64,000 nucleotides of DNA from Glycine soja (GCF_004193775.1 NC_041021.1:18480024-18544023), one strand, 5' to 3'; positions 24,347-36,333 are shown, counted from the stretch's first letter. A program made the numbers and translations. The notes: a model not told the origin generated them from the letters alone.

Positions 24347-26212
24347 ATGGGAACAAATCAAACTGGCAAGAGGTTCTACCAAGTCAAGGTCAAAAGCCTA
24401 GATACCACCAGCATCAAGGAATTAGGGCGGTTGATGGAACCCCTCCAAATGCAAGCCTTCCGCAAGACTTACGGAAAGATCTTAGAGTTGACCATAGCAG
24501 AGGTGTCCATAGAAGCCATTGCATCACTTACCCAATACTACGACCAGCCTTTGAGATGCTTCACATTCGGGGACTTCCAATTAGTACCAACCATTGAAGA
24601 ATTTGAGGAAATTCTAGGATGTCCTCTCGGGGGAAGAAAACCATATCTTTCCTCCGGATGTCTCCCCTCTTTGAGCAGAATTGCAACTGTGGTCAAGGAT
24701 TCAGCAAGAGGTTTGGACCGCATAAAACAGACTCGGAACGGCATAGCGGGCCTACCACAGAAGTACCTAGAAGACAAGGCGAGGGGTATGGCCAATCAAG
24801 GAGACTGGGTCCCGTTTATGGATGTGTTAGCTTTGCTAATTTTTGGGGTCGTCCTCTTTCCAAACGTGGATGGTTTGATAGACCTAGCAGCAATCAACGC
24901 TTTCCTTGCCTACCACCATAGCAAGGAAAGTCCGGTGGTAGCTGTCTTGGCAGATCTATTTGATACATTTGACCGAAGGTGCGAGAAGAGTAGCGCACGG
25001 ATCATCTGTTGCTTACCCGCCTTCTGTGTTTGGTTGGTTTCACACTTGTTCCAACAAGACACAAGACATCCATGTCCGCTCCTGAGCCATCGCTCGTGTA
25101 CTGAAAAGAGGAGAATGGATTGGGACCAGCTCTTGGCCGGGGTAGGAGGTAGAACAATCAGTTGGTTCCCCCGATGGAAGGAAGGAAAAGAAGGAGTCCT
25201 TTTCTCATGTGGAAGGTACCCAAACATTCCGCTGGTAGGAACGAGGGGTTGTATTAATTACAATCCCACGCTCGCTATAAGACAACTAGGGTACCCCATG
25301 AGGGGAGCACCGACGGAAGAAAGCATGTCTCCTTTCCTTGTGAGGGATCTCGGCGCACAAAATTCCAAGACTATACAAAGAATCCATAAAGCATGGGAAA
25401 CCCCGTTAAGGAAAGATCAAGAGCTTAGAGGCATTCGTAATGGCATCATTGGTGGGTACCACGAATGGCTGAAAGTTCGCATACGAGGTTTAGATTGGCT
25501 CGCCAAGTTAAAAGTCGTCAGCGAAGAGAATTTTGAAGCACTGGAAGAGGACGAAGAAGTCCAAGCTCTCAAAAGCGAGTTAGGAAAGGCAAAACTCGCC
25601 AAGGAGAAGTTCAAGTTGGCTGCTACACAAGTTCGGAAGGAGTGTGCCGGGTTACGGGAAGAGAATGCAATTACCGCAAGAGCCCTTGAACAAGAGACCA
25701 AGAGGGCTCGCAAGGAAGAGTATGGCCGGAACAAATTTCGCGGAGCTCCATGGGGTAGCAATAATGAACTCAAGTTGCGAAAGGAAGAAAGGGACCAGTC
25801 GCGAGCACATAGCATGGTTCTGAAAGAGGAGTTGATTGCTTGTTCAAGGTCCAAAAGAAGCTTGTCTCAGCGTTTATGCGAGACAGAGACCAACATGTTA
25901 GCTATCATCGACAAGTACCAAGAAGAGTTGGGTCTAGCCACGGCCCACGAGCATAGAATCGCGGATGAGTATGCCCAAGTATATGCGGAAAAAGAGGCTA
26001 GAGGAAGGGTGATCGACTCTTTACACCAAGAGGCAACCATGTGGATGGATCGGTTTGCTCTTACCTTGAACGGGAGTCAAGAACTTCCCCGATTGTTAGC
26101 CAAGGCCAAGGCGATGGCAGACACCTACTCCGCCCCCAAAGAGATTCATGGGCTCCTCGGCTATTGTCAGCATATGATAGACTTAATGGCCCACATAATT
26201 AGAAATCGTTAG
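24347..26212 (+). CDS. ORF1: Element A ORF1, Ogre-type upstream ORF, intact
   Basis: An intact ORF of 621 residues from the Met-Gly-Thr-Asn-Gln start shared with D and C; an in-frame Met 12 codons earlier also exists. Residues ~1-390 form a globular domain with conserved Trp/Cys positions (Leu-Gly-Cys-Pro-Leu; Trp-Phe-Pro-Arg-Trp-Lys; Gly-Thr-Arg-Gly-Cys), possibly DUF7745. Residues ~400-560 are highly charged with heptad spacing, so probably coiled coil. It is known as ORF1 in the Ogre family; its function is not established. It sits upstream of gag with a ~236 bp spacer. It is also intact in element C, which has no pol. Confidence 0.85.
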   Translation: MGTNQTGKRFYQVKVKSLDTTSIKELGRLMEPLQMQAFRKTYGKILELTIAEVSIEAIASLTQYYDQPLRCFTFGDFQLVPTIEEFEEILGCPLGGRKPYLSSGCLPSLSRIATVVKDSARGLDRIKQTRNGIAGLPQKYLEDKARGMANQGDWVPFMDVLALLIFGVVLFPNVDGLIDLAAINAFLAYHHSKESPVVAVLADLFDTFDRRCEKSSARIICCLPAFCVWLVSHLFQQDTRHPCPLLSHRSCTEKRRMDWDQLLAGVGGRTISWFPRWKEGKEGVLFSCGRYPNIPLVGTRGCINYNPTLAIRQLGYPMRGAPTEESMSPFLVRDLGAQNSKTIQRIHKAWETPLRKDQELRGIRNGIIGGYHEWLKVRIRGLDWLAKLKVVSEENFEALEEDEEVQALKSELGKAKLAKEKFKLAATQVRKECAGLREENAITARALEQETKRARKEEYGRNKFRGAPWGSNNELKLRKEERDQSRAHSMVLKEELIACSRSKRSLSQRLCETETNMLAIIDKYQEELGLATAHEHRIADEYAQVYAEKEARGRVIDSLHQEATMWMDRFALTLNGSQELPRLLAKAKAMADTYSAPKEIHGLLGYCQHMIDLMAHIIRNR

Positions 26213-26448
26213 GAAACTTGTATGGTCTCTCAGACCTTGACTAGATATGACTTCCTTTTTGAAATAAAATGAGTTGGTCCCATGTTTCTACTCCAAAAAG
26301 CTTGTGCAAATCAAATCACTCCTACATCTCATCTCTAGCATGCATTTTCTTTCTTTATCCACTCCTCACGTTTGGTTTTTTAGGGAAAAACACCATAACT
26401 AAACGCGCCGCAAGGGATCCCTATCGCACCAGATCCAAATCTAGAACG
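26213..26448 (+). other. Element A ORF1-gag spacer
   Basis: Non-coding spacer that also occurs in D, B and (up to about 51945) in C. The frame upstream of the gag ATG is open to 26269, but the conserved start is Met-Gly-Asp-Gln-Glu. Confidence 0.55.
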
Positions 26449-29400
26449 ATGGGTGATCAAGAGGAGACGCAGGAACAGATGAAAGCCGACATGTCGGCTC
26501 TGAAAGAACAAATGGCCTCCATGATGGAGGCCATGTTAGGTATGAAGCAGCTCATGGAGAAGAACGCGGCCACTGCCGCCGCTGTCAGTTCGGCTGCCGA
26601 AGCAGACCCGACTCTCTTGGCAACTACGCACCATCCTCCCTCAAACATAGTAGGACGGGGAAGGGACACACTGGGGCACGATGGTAGCCCTCACCTGGGA
26701 TACAACCGAGCGGCTTACCCTTATGGATTGCCGCCCAACTATTCACCACCCAAGAAGATGCGGGCCACATTGCTTCTCCCGTCCATGAAAAAGAGCCTCC
26801 TCAGCAGCCCGACGAAGTCCATAAAGACCCTCAAGATTATGCTCGGAGGGATGTCGAGTTTTATCCCCCGATCCCCGAAGGGCCGGCACCAGGCACGTTG
26901 CCTCAACCCAACATCGCAGCATCGCCAATAGTTTTGTCTATGGAAGGGCCTCCCCCGGCAACTGAAGAAAGGAGGAAGCTCGATCTCCTTGAGGAAAGAT
27001 TGAGGGCTGTGGAAGGATTTGGGGACTATCCGTTTGCAGACATGACGGATCTTTGCTTAGTACCCGATGTTGTTATTCCCCCGAAGTTCAAAGTGCCGGA
27101 CTTCGACAAGTATAAAGGGACGACTTGTCCCAAAAACCATCTCAAAATGTACTGCCGTAAGATGGGCGCCCATTCTAAAGATGAAAAGCTGTTGATACAC
27201 TTCTTTCAGGATAGCTTGGCCGGGGCTGCGGTAGTGTGGTACACTAATTTGGAAGCTTCCTGTATCCGTACTTGGAAGGATCTGATTACCGCCTTCCTAA
27301 GGCAGTATCAGTACAATTCTGATATGGCTCCTGACCGTACTCAACTGCAGAATATGTTCAAGAAAGAGGGTGAAACCTTTAAAGAATATGCGCAGCGATG
27401 GAGGGATTTGGCGGCACAAGTAGCTCCTCCCATGGTTGAGAGAGAGATGATCACCATGATGGTAGACACTCTGCCAGTGTTCTACTATGAGAAGCTAGTG
27501 GGTTACATGCCGTCCAGCTTTGCGGATCTGGTGTTTGCCGGGGAAAGAATCGAGGTTGGATTGAAGAGAGGAAAGTTTGATTACGTTTCCTCCACAAACG
27601 TGAACGCCAAAAGAATCGGGGCAACAGGGGCAAAATGGAAGGAAGGAGATGCCCATGCCGTCTCTTCAACACCCGCATGGGTCAAACCCCAGCAAACACC
27701 TCATGGTACCCATCAGTACGCACAACATCACCCAAGCTTCTCGGCTCATGCTGGGAATGCCTCTAGTTCAACACCCGTGCAGCCTAAGGCACCCACCCAG
27801 AGGGAAGTTCCCCAAGTTCCAACTCCGAACACGACTCGACCGGCCGGTAATTCCCACACGACAAGGAACTTCCCTCCGAGGCCATTGCCGGAATTCACCC
27901 CGCTCCCAATGACGTACGAAGATCTTCTACCATCCCTCATCGCCAATCATTTGGCCGTGGTAACTCCCGGAAGGGTCCTCGAACCCCCTTTCCCGAAGTG
28001 GTATGACCCTAATGCAACTTGCAAGTACCATGGGGGTGTCCCGGGGCATTCCGTCGAAAAATGCTTGGCCCTTAAATACAAGGTCCAACATTTAATGGAT
28101 GCCGGATGGCTGACTTTCCAAGAGGATCGGCCCAATGTGAGGACCAACCCGCTCGCCAATCATGGAGGGGGAGCAGTTAATGCAGTTGAATCCGATAGGC
28201 CGCACAGGTCTAAACCTTTAAGAGATGTGGCAACCCCTAGGAGGTTTATCTTTGAGGCCCTACAAAAGGGAGGTGTAATTCCCCATAGTGGGTGTAAGGA
28301 GGATTCCTGTCTGCTACATGCCGGCGAGATGCATGACATGGAGACGTGTTTGGAAGTAGAGGAATTGTTACAGCGGATGATAGACCAAGGTCGACTAGAA
28401 GTCGGCATTGAAGGAAAAGAAGAGCAGCATATATGCATGCAATCTACGGAGGGGAGCGGTGTTGCGAAGCCCAAACCCTTGGTGATATACTTCACTAAAA
28501 GTGCAGCCTCGCAAAAGCCCGGGCACCCCTTAATGGCCAAACCTGTTCCTTTCCCGTACCAAAATAGTCACGCGGTCCCGTGGAGATATACACCTCCGGG
28601 GAAGAAGGAAGAAGAAGTCACTGACGTCAGCTCGCTGTCAGCTAAAGTAACAAATATCACGGGGCTGAGTGGTGTGACCCGTAGTGGTCGTGTGTTGGCA
28701 CCTCCGGACCTACCAGTCCAACCCGCCGACGTCAAGGGAAAAGGAAAAGTGGTGGAGGAACAAGATGGCGAAGCACCCCACGCTTCGAATAAAGATATTC
28801 CAGCAAAGGGGCTCCCGGAGAAAAAGGATGGTAGAAAGGAGGTGTCGCTAGAGGAAGCCGGCGAGTTCCTTCGGATAATTCAGCAAAGCGAATTCAAGGT
28901 TATCGAACAGCTCAACAAAACCCCGGCTAGGGTCTCGCTGTTGGAGTTACTTATGAGCTCCGAGCCTCATCGGGCTCTGCTAGTAAAAGTGCTGAACGAG
29001 GCTCACGTGGCCCAAGATATTTCGGTAGAAGGTTTCGGAGGGCTGGTCAACAATATCACTGCCAACAACTATCTTGCCTTCGCCGAAGAAGAAATCCCCG
29101 CCAAGGGGAGAGGGCATAATAAGGCTTTACACGTATCAGTCAAGTGTATGGACCATATCGTAGCCAAGGTACTCATCGATAATGGTTCCAGTTTAAACGT
29201 GATGCCTAAGAGCACTTTGGACAAGTTACCATTCAATGCTTCCCACTTAAAACCAAGTTCAATGGTGGTTCGGGCCTTCGACGGCACTCGCCGAGAGGTT
29301 AGGGGAGAGATCGATCTCCCAGTACAAATAGGCCCTCACACCTGTCAAGTCACCTTCCAAATAATGGATATTAACCCCCCCTACAGCTGCCTGTTGGGGC

Positions 29401-30044
29401 GCCCGTGGATCCACTCAGTGGGAGTCGTGCCGTCTACACTCCACCAAAAGCTGAAATTCGTGGTGGAGGGGCACTTGGTCATCGTGTCAGGCGAGGAAGA
29501 TATCTTGGTAAGCTGCCCATCCTCCATGCCTTATGTGGAAGCCGCAGAAGAATCGTTAGAAACTGCTTTCCAGTCTTTTGAGGTGGTCAGCATTTCCTCC
29601 GTAGACTCCCTCTTTGGGCAACCTTGTCTGTCCGATGCAGCGGTAATGATGGCCCGAGTTATGTTGGGGAACGGTTTTGAACCCGGGATGGGTTTAGGAA
29701 AAAACAACGGCGGCATAACTAGCCTGATAAGTACTCAAGGAAATCGTGGGAAGTATGGTTTAGGCTATAAGCCCACTCAGGCAGACATGAAAAGAAGCAT
29801 TGCGGGAAGGAAGAACAATGGTCAAAGTTCGCGTTGGAGACAAGAAGGTGAAGGAAGCCCGCCCTGCCACATAAGTAGAAGCTTTATAAGTGCGGGTTCG
29901 GGAGACAAAGGTCAAGCGTTCGCGATATGCGAAGATGATATTCTGAGTACTTTGGATTTGGTACGACCATGCTCTCCTGATTTCCAGCTGGGAAATTGGC
30001 GAGTGGAGGAACGCCCCGGCATTTACGCAACAAGCATAATGTAA
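26449..30044 (+). pseudogene. gag-pro: Element A gag-protease with G-patch; 7 bp deletion near the 5' end
   Basis: It starts at 26449. Compared with D, seven bases are missing near 26752, shifting the frame after ~100 residues; the correct frame is then open without interruption from before 26898 to 30044. Domains in the long frame: gag core (Tyr-Cys-Arg-Lys-Met, Trp-Tyr-Thr-Asn-Leu; about 27120-27570), C-X2-H-X5-H-X4-C knuckle (about 28018), retropepsin Asp-Asn-Gly-Ser-Ser (about 29178), Leu-Leu-Gly-Arg-Pro-Trp (about 29392), and G-patch (about 29655-29780). The last codon overlaps the intron donor, so splicing joins it to pol. The deletion may be real or an assembly error; if real, this copy cannot make full-length Gag. 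Confidence 0.85.
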
Positions 30045-30218
30045 ACCTTTACGGTTTTAAAAGCTCTATAGTTGGGCCTAGGCTTTAGAGTTTTCATTTT
30101 GTTAAGGCTTTGTGTCTTTTGTTTTTGAATTTATAATACAAGGATCTTTCTTCATCTGTTCCTGGTCTCTACCCATTCTCATTCATTTGCATGTTTACTT
30201 CTTTTTCTAAAACGGCAG
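30041..30218 (+). other. gag-pro/pol intron of element A
   Basis: The donor is GTAAACC at 30041, overlapping the ATG-TAA end of gag-pro, and the acceptor is GGCAG at 30214-30218. Removing these 178 bp joins ATA-AT to A-TTC-GAT and leaves one open frame through pol, with no stop at the junction. Ogre elements are known to splice an intron at this point. B and D keep the same donor. Confidence 0.85.
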
Positions 30219-33200
30219 ATTCGATGACGAGTCCCCCGAAGGTACTAATACCTGGGACCCGTCTATCAACTTCGAGCAAGAAATGAATCAAACGGAAGAT
30301 GAAGGAGATGAGGATGTGGGACTTCCTTCGGAACTAGAAAGAATGGTCGCCCATGAGGACCAAGAAATGGGGCCTCATCAAGAAGAAACAGAGCTAGTGG
30401 ACTTAGGAATTGGCAGTGGAAAGAGGGAAGTAAAGATAGGTACAGGCATTACCGCACCTATCCGTGAAGAATTAATAATCCTGCTAAAAGACTACCAAGA
30501 CATCTTTGCTTGGTCATACCAAGATATGCCCGGTTTGAGTTCTGACATTGTGCAGCACCGATTACCTCTAAATCCCGGGTGTTCCCCGGTAAAACAGAAG
30601 TTGAGGAGGATGAAGCCCGAAACATCCTTGAAGATAAAAGAAGAAGTGAAGAAGCAATTTGATGCTGGATTTCTGGCCGTCGCTCGGTATCCAGAATGGG
30701 TTGCCAACATCGTACCAGTTCCTAAAAAAGATGGGAAAGTACGAATGTGTGTAGATTACCGGGACCTGAATCGGGCCAGTCCCAAGGACAATTTTCCTTT
30801 ACCACACATCGATATCCTCGTAGATAACACGGCCAATTTCGCTTTATTTTCCTTCATGGACGGTTTCTCTGGTTACAATCAGATAAAGATGGCGCCCGAG
30901 GATATGGAAAAGACTACTTTCGTCACCCTGTGGGGAACGTTCTGTTACAAGGTGATGTCCTTTGGACTCAAGAATGCCGGGGCAACTTATCAACGGGCCA
31001 TGGTAGCTTTGTTCCATGATATGATGCATCAAGAGATCGAGGTCTACGTGGACGACATAATTGCTAAATCTAAATCTGAGGAAGAACACCTTGTCAACCT
31101 GCGGAAGTTGTTCGAAAGGCTTAAGAAATATCAATTAAGGTTGAACCCCGCTAAGTGTACCTTTGGGGTCAAATCAGGGAAATTGCTTGGTTTCGTTGTA
31201 AGCCAGAAAGGGATAGAGGTAGACCCCGAAAAAGTGAAGGCTATCCTTGAGATGCCAGAACCCCGTACAGAGAGGCAAGTCCGAGGTTTCCTGGGGCGTT
31301 TGAATTATATTGCCAGATTCATATCGCAGCTCACCGCCATTTGTGAGCCGTTGTTTAAACTCTTGCGCAAAAACCAAACTGATCGGTGGAATGAGGATTG
31401 CCAAGAGGCTTTTGGAAGGATCAAAAAGTGCCTAATGAATCCTCCCGTGCTTATGCCACCAGTACCTGGAAGGCCTCTCATTTTGTACATGATAGTCTTG
31501 GACGAATCAATGGGGTGTATGCTGGGGCAACATGACGAATCCGGGAAGAAAGAGCGCGCTGTTTACTACCTAAGTAAGAAGTTCACGACCTGTGAGATGA
31601 ATTACTCCTTGCTCGAAAGAACGTGTTGTGCTTTAGTATGGGCGTCCCATCGCTTAAGGCAGTACATGCTGAGCCATACTACCTGGTTGATATCCAAAAT
31701 GGACCCGGTCAAGTACATCTTTGAAAAGCCAGCTCTCACAGGACGAATCGCCCGGTGGCAAGTCTTGCTATCTGAGTTTGATATAGTCTACGTCACCCAA
31801 AAGGCGATAAAAGGAAGCGCTTTGGCAGACTATTTGGCTCAACAGCCTCTTAACGACTACCAGCCCATGCATCCGGAATTCCCGGATGAGGACATCATGG
31901 CCTTGTTCGGGGAAAAGTTGGACGAAGATCGGGACAAATGGACTGTATGGTTTGACGGAGCGTCAAAAATTCTAGGTCATGGCGTTGGGGCAGTGTTGAT
32001 CTCTCCGGACAATCAATGTGTACCTTTCACAGCCAGGCTAGGATTCGACTGCACCAACAACATGGCCGAATATGAAGCATGTGCCCTAGCCGTCCAGGCA
32101 GCAATTGACTCCAATGTCAAACTACTCAAGGTGTACGGCGACTCAGCGTTGGTAATCCATCAGCTGAAAGGGGAATGGGAAACTAGAGATCCCAAGCTGA
32201 TACCATACAAAGCCTACATCAAGGAATTGGCTAAGACTTTCGATGAGATCTCCTTCCATCATGTTCCCCGCGAGGAAAATCAAATGGCGGATGCCCTTGC
32301 TACGTTGGCATCTATGTTCCAGCTAACACCGCACGGGGACCTACCCTACATTGAATTTCAGTGTCGTGGCAAACCCGCACATTGTTGCCAAGTGGAAGAG
32401 GAACGGGACGGAAGGCCTTGGTATTACGACATCAAGCGATATGTCGAAAGCAAAGAATACCCGCCAGAGATTGCCGACAACGATAAAAGGACATTGAGGA
32501 GGTTGGCAGCCAGTTTCTTCATGAGCGGAGGCACACTGTATAAGAGAAATCACGACATGACACTCCTGCGATGTGTGGATGCCAAGGAGGCAAATCACAT
32601 GATCGAGGAAGTCCATGAGGGCTCGTTTGGAACGCACGCCAACGGGCATGCTATGGCCAGGAAGATCTTAAGAGCAGGTTATTACTGGCTTACCATGGAA
32701 AGTGATTGTTGTGTCCATGTGAGGAAGTGCCACAAATGTCAAGCATTCGCGGATAATGTCAAATGCCCCACCGCATCCCCTGAATGTCATGTCCGCCCCT
32801 TGGCCTTTCTCCATGTGGGGAATAGATGTCATCGGGGCCATTGAGCCCAAGGCCTCGAATGGTCATCGCTTCATCCTCGTAGCAATAGATTATTTCACCA
32901 AGTGGGTCGAGGCGGCTTCATATACCAATGTCACGAGGAATGTGGTGGTCAGGTTCATTAAGAAGGAGATCATCTGCCGATATGGTTTGCCAAGAAAGAT
33001 TATCACGGACAACGGCACCAACCTGAATAACAAGATGATGGGGGAAATGTGCGAGGAGTTTAAAATCCAGCATCACAATTCCACACCCTACCGGCCAAAG
33101 ATGAATGGAGCCGTGGAAGTAGCCAATAAGAATATCAAAAAGATTATCCAAAAGATGACCGTGTCATACAAGGATTGGCACGAGATGCTCCCATTCGCGT

Positions 33201-34164
33201 TACACGGTTACCGGACTTCAGTGCAACGTCAACTGGGGCAACGCCGTTCTCATTGGTATATGGGATGGAGGCGGTGTTACCATTTGAGGTAGAAGTCCGT
33301 CATTAAGGATCTTGGCAGAATCCGGATTAAAGGAATCNNNNNNNNNNNNNNNNNNNNNNNNNNNNNNNNNNNNNNNNNNNNNNNNNNNNNNNNNNNNNNN
33401 NNNNNNNNNNNNNNNNNNNNNNNNNNNNNNNNNNNNNNNNNNNNNNNNNNNNNNNNNNNNNNNNNNNNNNNNNNNNNNNNNNNNNNNNNNNNNNNNNNNN
33501 NNNNNNNNNNNNNNNNNNNNNNNNNNNNNNNNNNNNNNNNNNNNNNNNNNNNNNNNNNNNNNNNNNNNNNNNNNNNNNNNNNNNNNNNNNNNNNNNNNNN
33601 NNNNNNNNNNNNNNNNNNNNNNNNNNNNNNNNNNNNNNNNNNNNNNNNNNNNNNNNNNNNNNNNNNNNNNNNNNNNNNNNNNNNNNNNNNNNNNNNNNNN
33701 NNNNNNNNNNNNNNNNNNNNNNNNNNNNNNNNNNNNNNNNNNNNNNNNNNNNNNNNNNNNNNNNNNNNNNNNNNNNNNNNNNNNNNNNNNNNNNNNNNNN
33801 NNNNNNNNNNNNNNNNNNNNNNNNNNNNNNNNNNNNGGAGTGGGCTCAAACACGCTACGATCAGCTCAACCTCATTGAGGGTAAGCGCTTAACGGCCATG
33901 AGTCATGGGCGCTTGTACCAGCAAAGAATGAAGAGCGCGTTCGACAAGAAAGTATGCTTACGCAAGTTCCATGAGGGAGACCTTGTGCTAAAGAAAATGT
34001 CCCATGCTGTCAAGGACCACCGAGGGAAATGGGCCCCGAACTACGAAGGGCCTTTTGTTGTGAAGAGGGCTTTCTCCGGAGGAGCCCTGGTGCTTACCAA
34101 CATGGATGGCAAAGAGCTACCTTCACCCGTGAACTCTGATGTCGTCAAACAATATTATGCTTAG
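30219..34164 (+). pseudogene. pol: Element A pol: RT, RNase H, archaeal-type RNase H, integrase; frameshifts and N gap
   Basis: Open to about 32761. RT spans about 30700-31330 with Cys-Val-Asp-Tyr-Arg-Asp and the active site Tyr-Val-Asp-Asp (about 31048). A standard gypsy RNase H (about 31470-31840) is followed by a second RNase H (about 31948-32310, starting Phe-Asp-Gly-Ala-Ser), a hallmark of the Tat lineage. The integrase zinc region (His-His-Cys-Cys) is at about 32610-32755 and the DDE core at about 32820-33150. One extra base near 32764 and single missing bases near 33225 and 33295 shift the frame. After the N gap the C-terminal integrase part is open (33837-34164) and ends Tyr-Tyr-Ala. 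Some frameshifts lie close to the gap and may be sequence errors. Confidence 0.87.
33338..33836. other. Assembly gap (499 N)
   Basis: A run of N inside element A's integrase. The flanks (...AAAGGAATC and GGAGTGGGCTC...) are adjacent in element B (58687-58700), so the true missing length may be zero. Confidence 0.95.
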
Positions 34165-34864
34165 AAGCTGGGGCAATTAAGGATGTCGCTGCATGTTCTC
34201 TATCTTTATGCGTTTTCTAGATTTCCCCCCAGGGATTTCCGGTCCGTTGTATCCCTTGTTACGATCTTTCAAAGAAATGAACATGGATTTGAGGCTTTTA
34301 GTCCTCACGTTAGTTTCACACCTTGCGTTGATTTGTGATCACCTGAGCCCTTCCGCTCAGTTCATGGGATCCCCCAAGCGCTTAATTAGAATTGAACCTG
34401 AACCAACTTTCCCTAAATTTTCTGCGTTTGAAAACATTCATGCATACGCATACGCATACGCATGTATATTGTTGTGGTAAAACAGGGGCGGGATCACCTT
34501 GGGCTACCTTCTGGAGTGAAGACAAAACATGAACGGCAGAAACCAATCAAGGTAGGGTAATGATGCGGCCAAGATTGGCCATACCTGGTTGTTCATTACT
34601 TGCAGGTACTTAAGGATGAACGCAAGCGGGGATGGGGTCACGACCGACCGATCGTTACCCTTCTCTGTGCGAAACAAGCAGGGAATGTCGCTGCAAGGCA
34701 GCCCCGTATCCTTTGTCTTTTGCAGCTTTCTTTTACTATTTGTTTGTTTTAAAAAGGAAAAGAGTAATAATAAAATAAGTAATCAACGCCTAATTCTAAC
34801 CTAAGTAAGTTCAAGTTAGGCAAAATGCTAATCCATGAGAAGGGAGGGGACATGGTTAATGTTC

Positions 34865-34895
<31 letters not shown>

Positions 34896-35115
34896 GGGTG
34901 CAGGTTAGCTCGCCTGGGCGAGCTGGGCTCGCCTGGGCGAGCCACCCCTGCACCAAATTATAAGAATGACGAAAAGGGGGGGCGTTTTTACATTCAAAAA
35001 CTTCTTTTCCCCCCTTTCAAAAGCCATACCCACGGGATTGACGAGTTTGCAGCCCTAGGGTCATTCTTTTTCGCATTTTTTGATTCCGTTTTGCGCTTTT
35101 GTTCATCACCAACAA
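34165..35115 (+). other. Element A region between pol and ORF4, with promoter-like 3' half
   Basis: It is colinear with B 59019-59865. It has a poly-A run (34869-34895), two CTCGCC-TG-GGCGAG palindromes (34910-34945), a TATA-like TATAAG (34959) and then about 150 bp leading to a GTAAGT splice donor at 35116. No ORF of substance. Confidence 0.65.
34959..34966 (+). promoter_or_regulatory. TATA-like box upstream of ORF4 in element A
   Basis: TATAAGAA follows two GC palindromes of the kind that precede the LTR TATA box. The homologous site in B is a stronger TATAAAAA at 59707-59714. This suggests an internal promoter for ORF4; it is an inference. Confidence 0.4.
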
Positions 35116-36331
35116 GTAAGTGTTCCATCCCTAAGCTTTCTAGCTTTTCATTGGTGTATTTTGATCTCCTTTTGGTGCTCTAAATTGTGGGAGTGTGCTC
35201 AAGTATATGGGGCAATTTTGGTTTGTTTTCTTGCTTGATTAGGTTGAATTAGGGGTTGGTATGGGATAGCCCTAGGCCTATAATGCATTTTGAAACAATG
35301 GGACATGCCACATTGTCCCCGTTCCCTTGCTATTGACGCCTAAACGCGCGCCCACCAAGTGTTCGGTGAAATGCCTCAATGGCATTAGCGCGTGACTTTT
35401 GTAAGGAAACAACCCATGGGGCATTTTGGTTTGTACATATTTTCTATTTTTGGAACATGTATTCATTCCCGAAAAAGGCTAGAGTAATTGCCCCACATAT
35501 ATCCTAGGCCTAGAAACTAAGATTTTATGCAAAAAGAATACAAAAGGAGGTGCATATTGGGTAAAGTTACCCTTTTTGGCCAGCAATCAGCTATGGGCCA
35601 CACTATAATATTTTCCCTACGCCTAGATGTTTAGGAATTGTGCTCGTCATGAATGTGTAGGTTTAGAATAGGTAGCAAGATACCTTTGGCAATTTGCACT
35701 TTGGGTATGAATAGCAAAATACTTGAATATATGTATATATAATTTTTGGTAGTCAAAATGTCTCACAAAAAATATATATAAATATGTTGAATGTTATGTG
35801 AAGAAAACATATTACAAAAAAATATACCTTTTAATTTGAATACAATTTTAGTCAGCAAAGGAAAATATGCTTGAATTTGCACGCGGCTTTAGGTAGCAAA
35901 AACTTGAAAAAAGGCATGAAGTGTAGCACCTTTTTGTGAAGATAGTCAAGATTCATCATGAAGTTTGTGTATGTATAGGTATTAGAAATACCAAGATGTG
36001 CACATGTGCAATTTTTGGTACCCCAAAATGCTTTGAGTATGCATGTATGTAAATTTAGCCAAGGAGATGTGTGTGATGTAAGTAACAAATACACCTTGGA
36101 AATACGTGTAAATAATCTAGGTAACGAAGCTGCCTTGGTTGTATATGGGTGCATTTTTTTTCGGTTAATAGAATGTCTTGTGCAAGAGAACGTTTGTAAG
36201 GAAATATGCGCATAAGCTTGCTCTAAATTTACATTGATGTTTGTATTTATGGGAGGAGGTTATATGCCATTTTTGCTTTAAGAGTAATGTCCCACTGGTA
36301 AAACTAACTTTCCAAATGTTTGCCTTCGCAG
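35116..36331 (+). other. Candidate 1216 bp intron 5' of ORF4 in element A
   Basis: It starts GTAAGTG after CCAACAA and ends CCTTCGCAG two bases before the ORF4 ATG. It is AT-rich and T-rich, with no long ORF. Element B has no such segment: its sequence runs CCGCAA straight into GAAATGGCC at 59865/59866, the exact place expected after splicing. Confidence 0.65.
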
Positions 36332-36333
36332 GA

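Noticed and set aside
33218..33878. ORFs of ~190-210 codons on both strands
   Set aside because: They consist almost wholly of the N gap.
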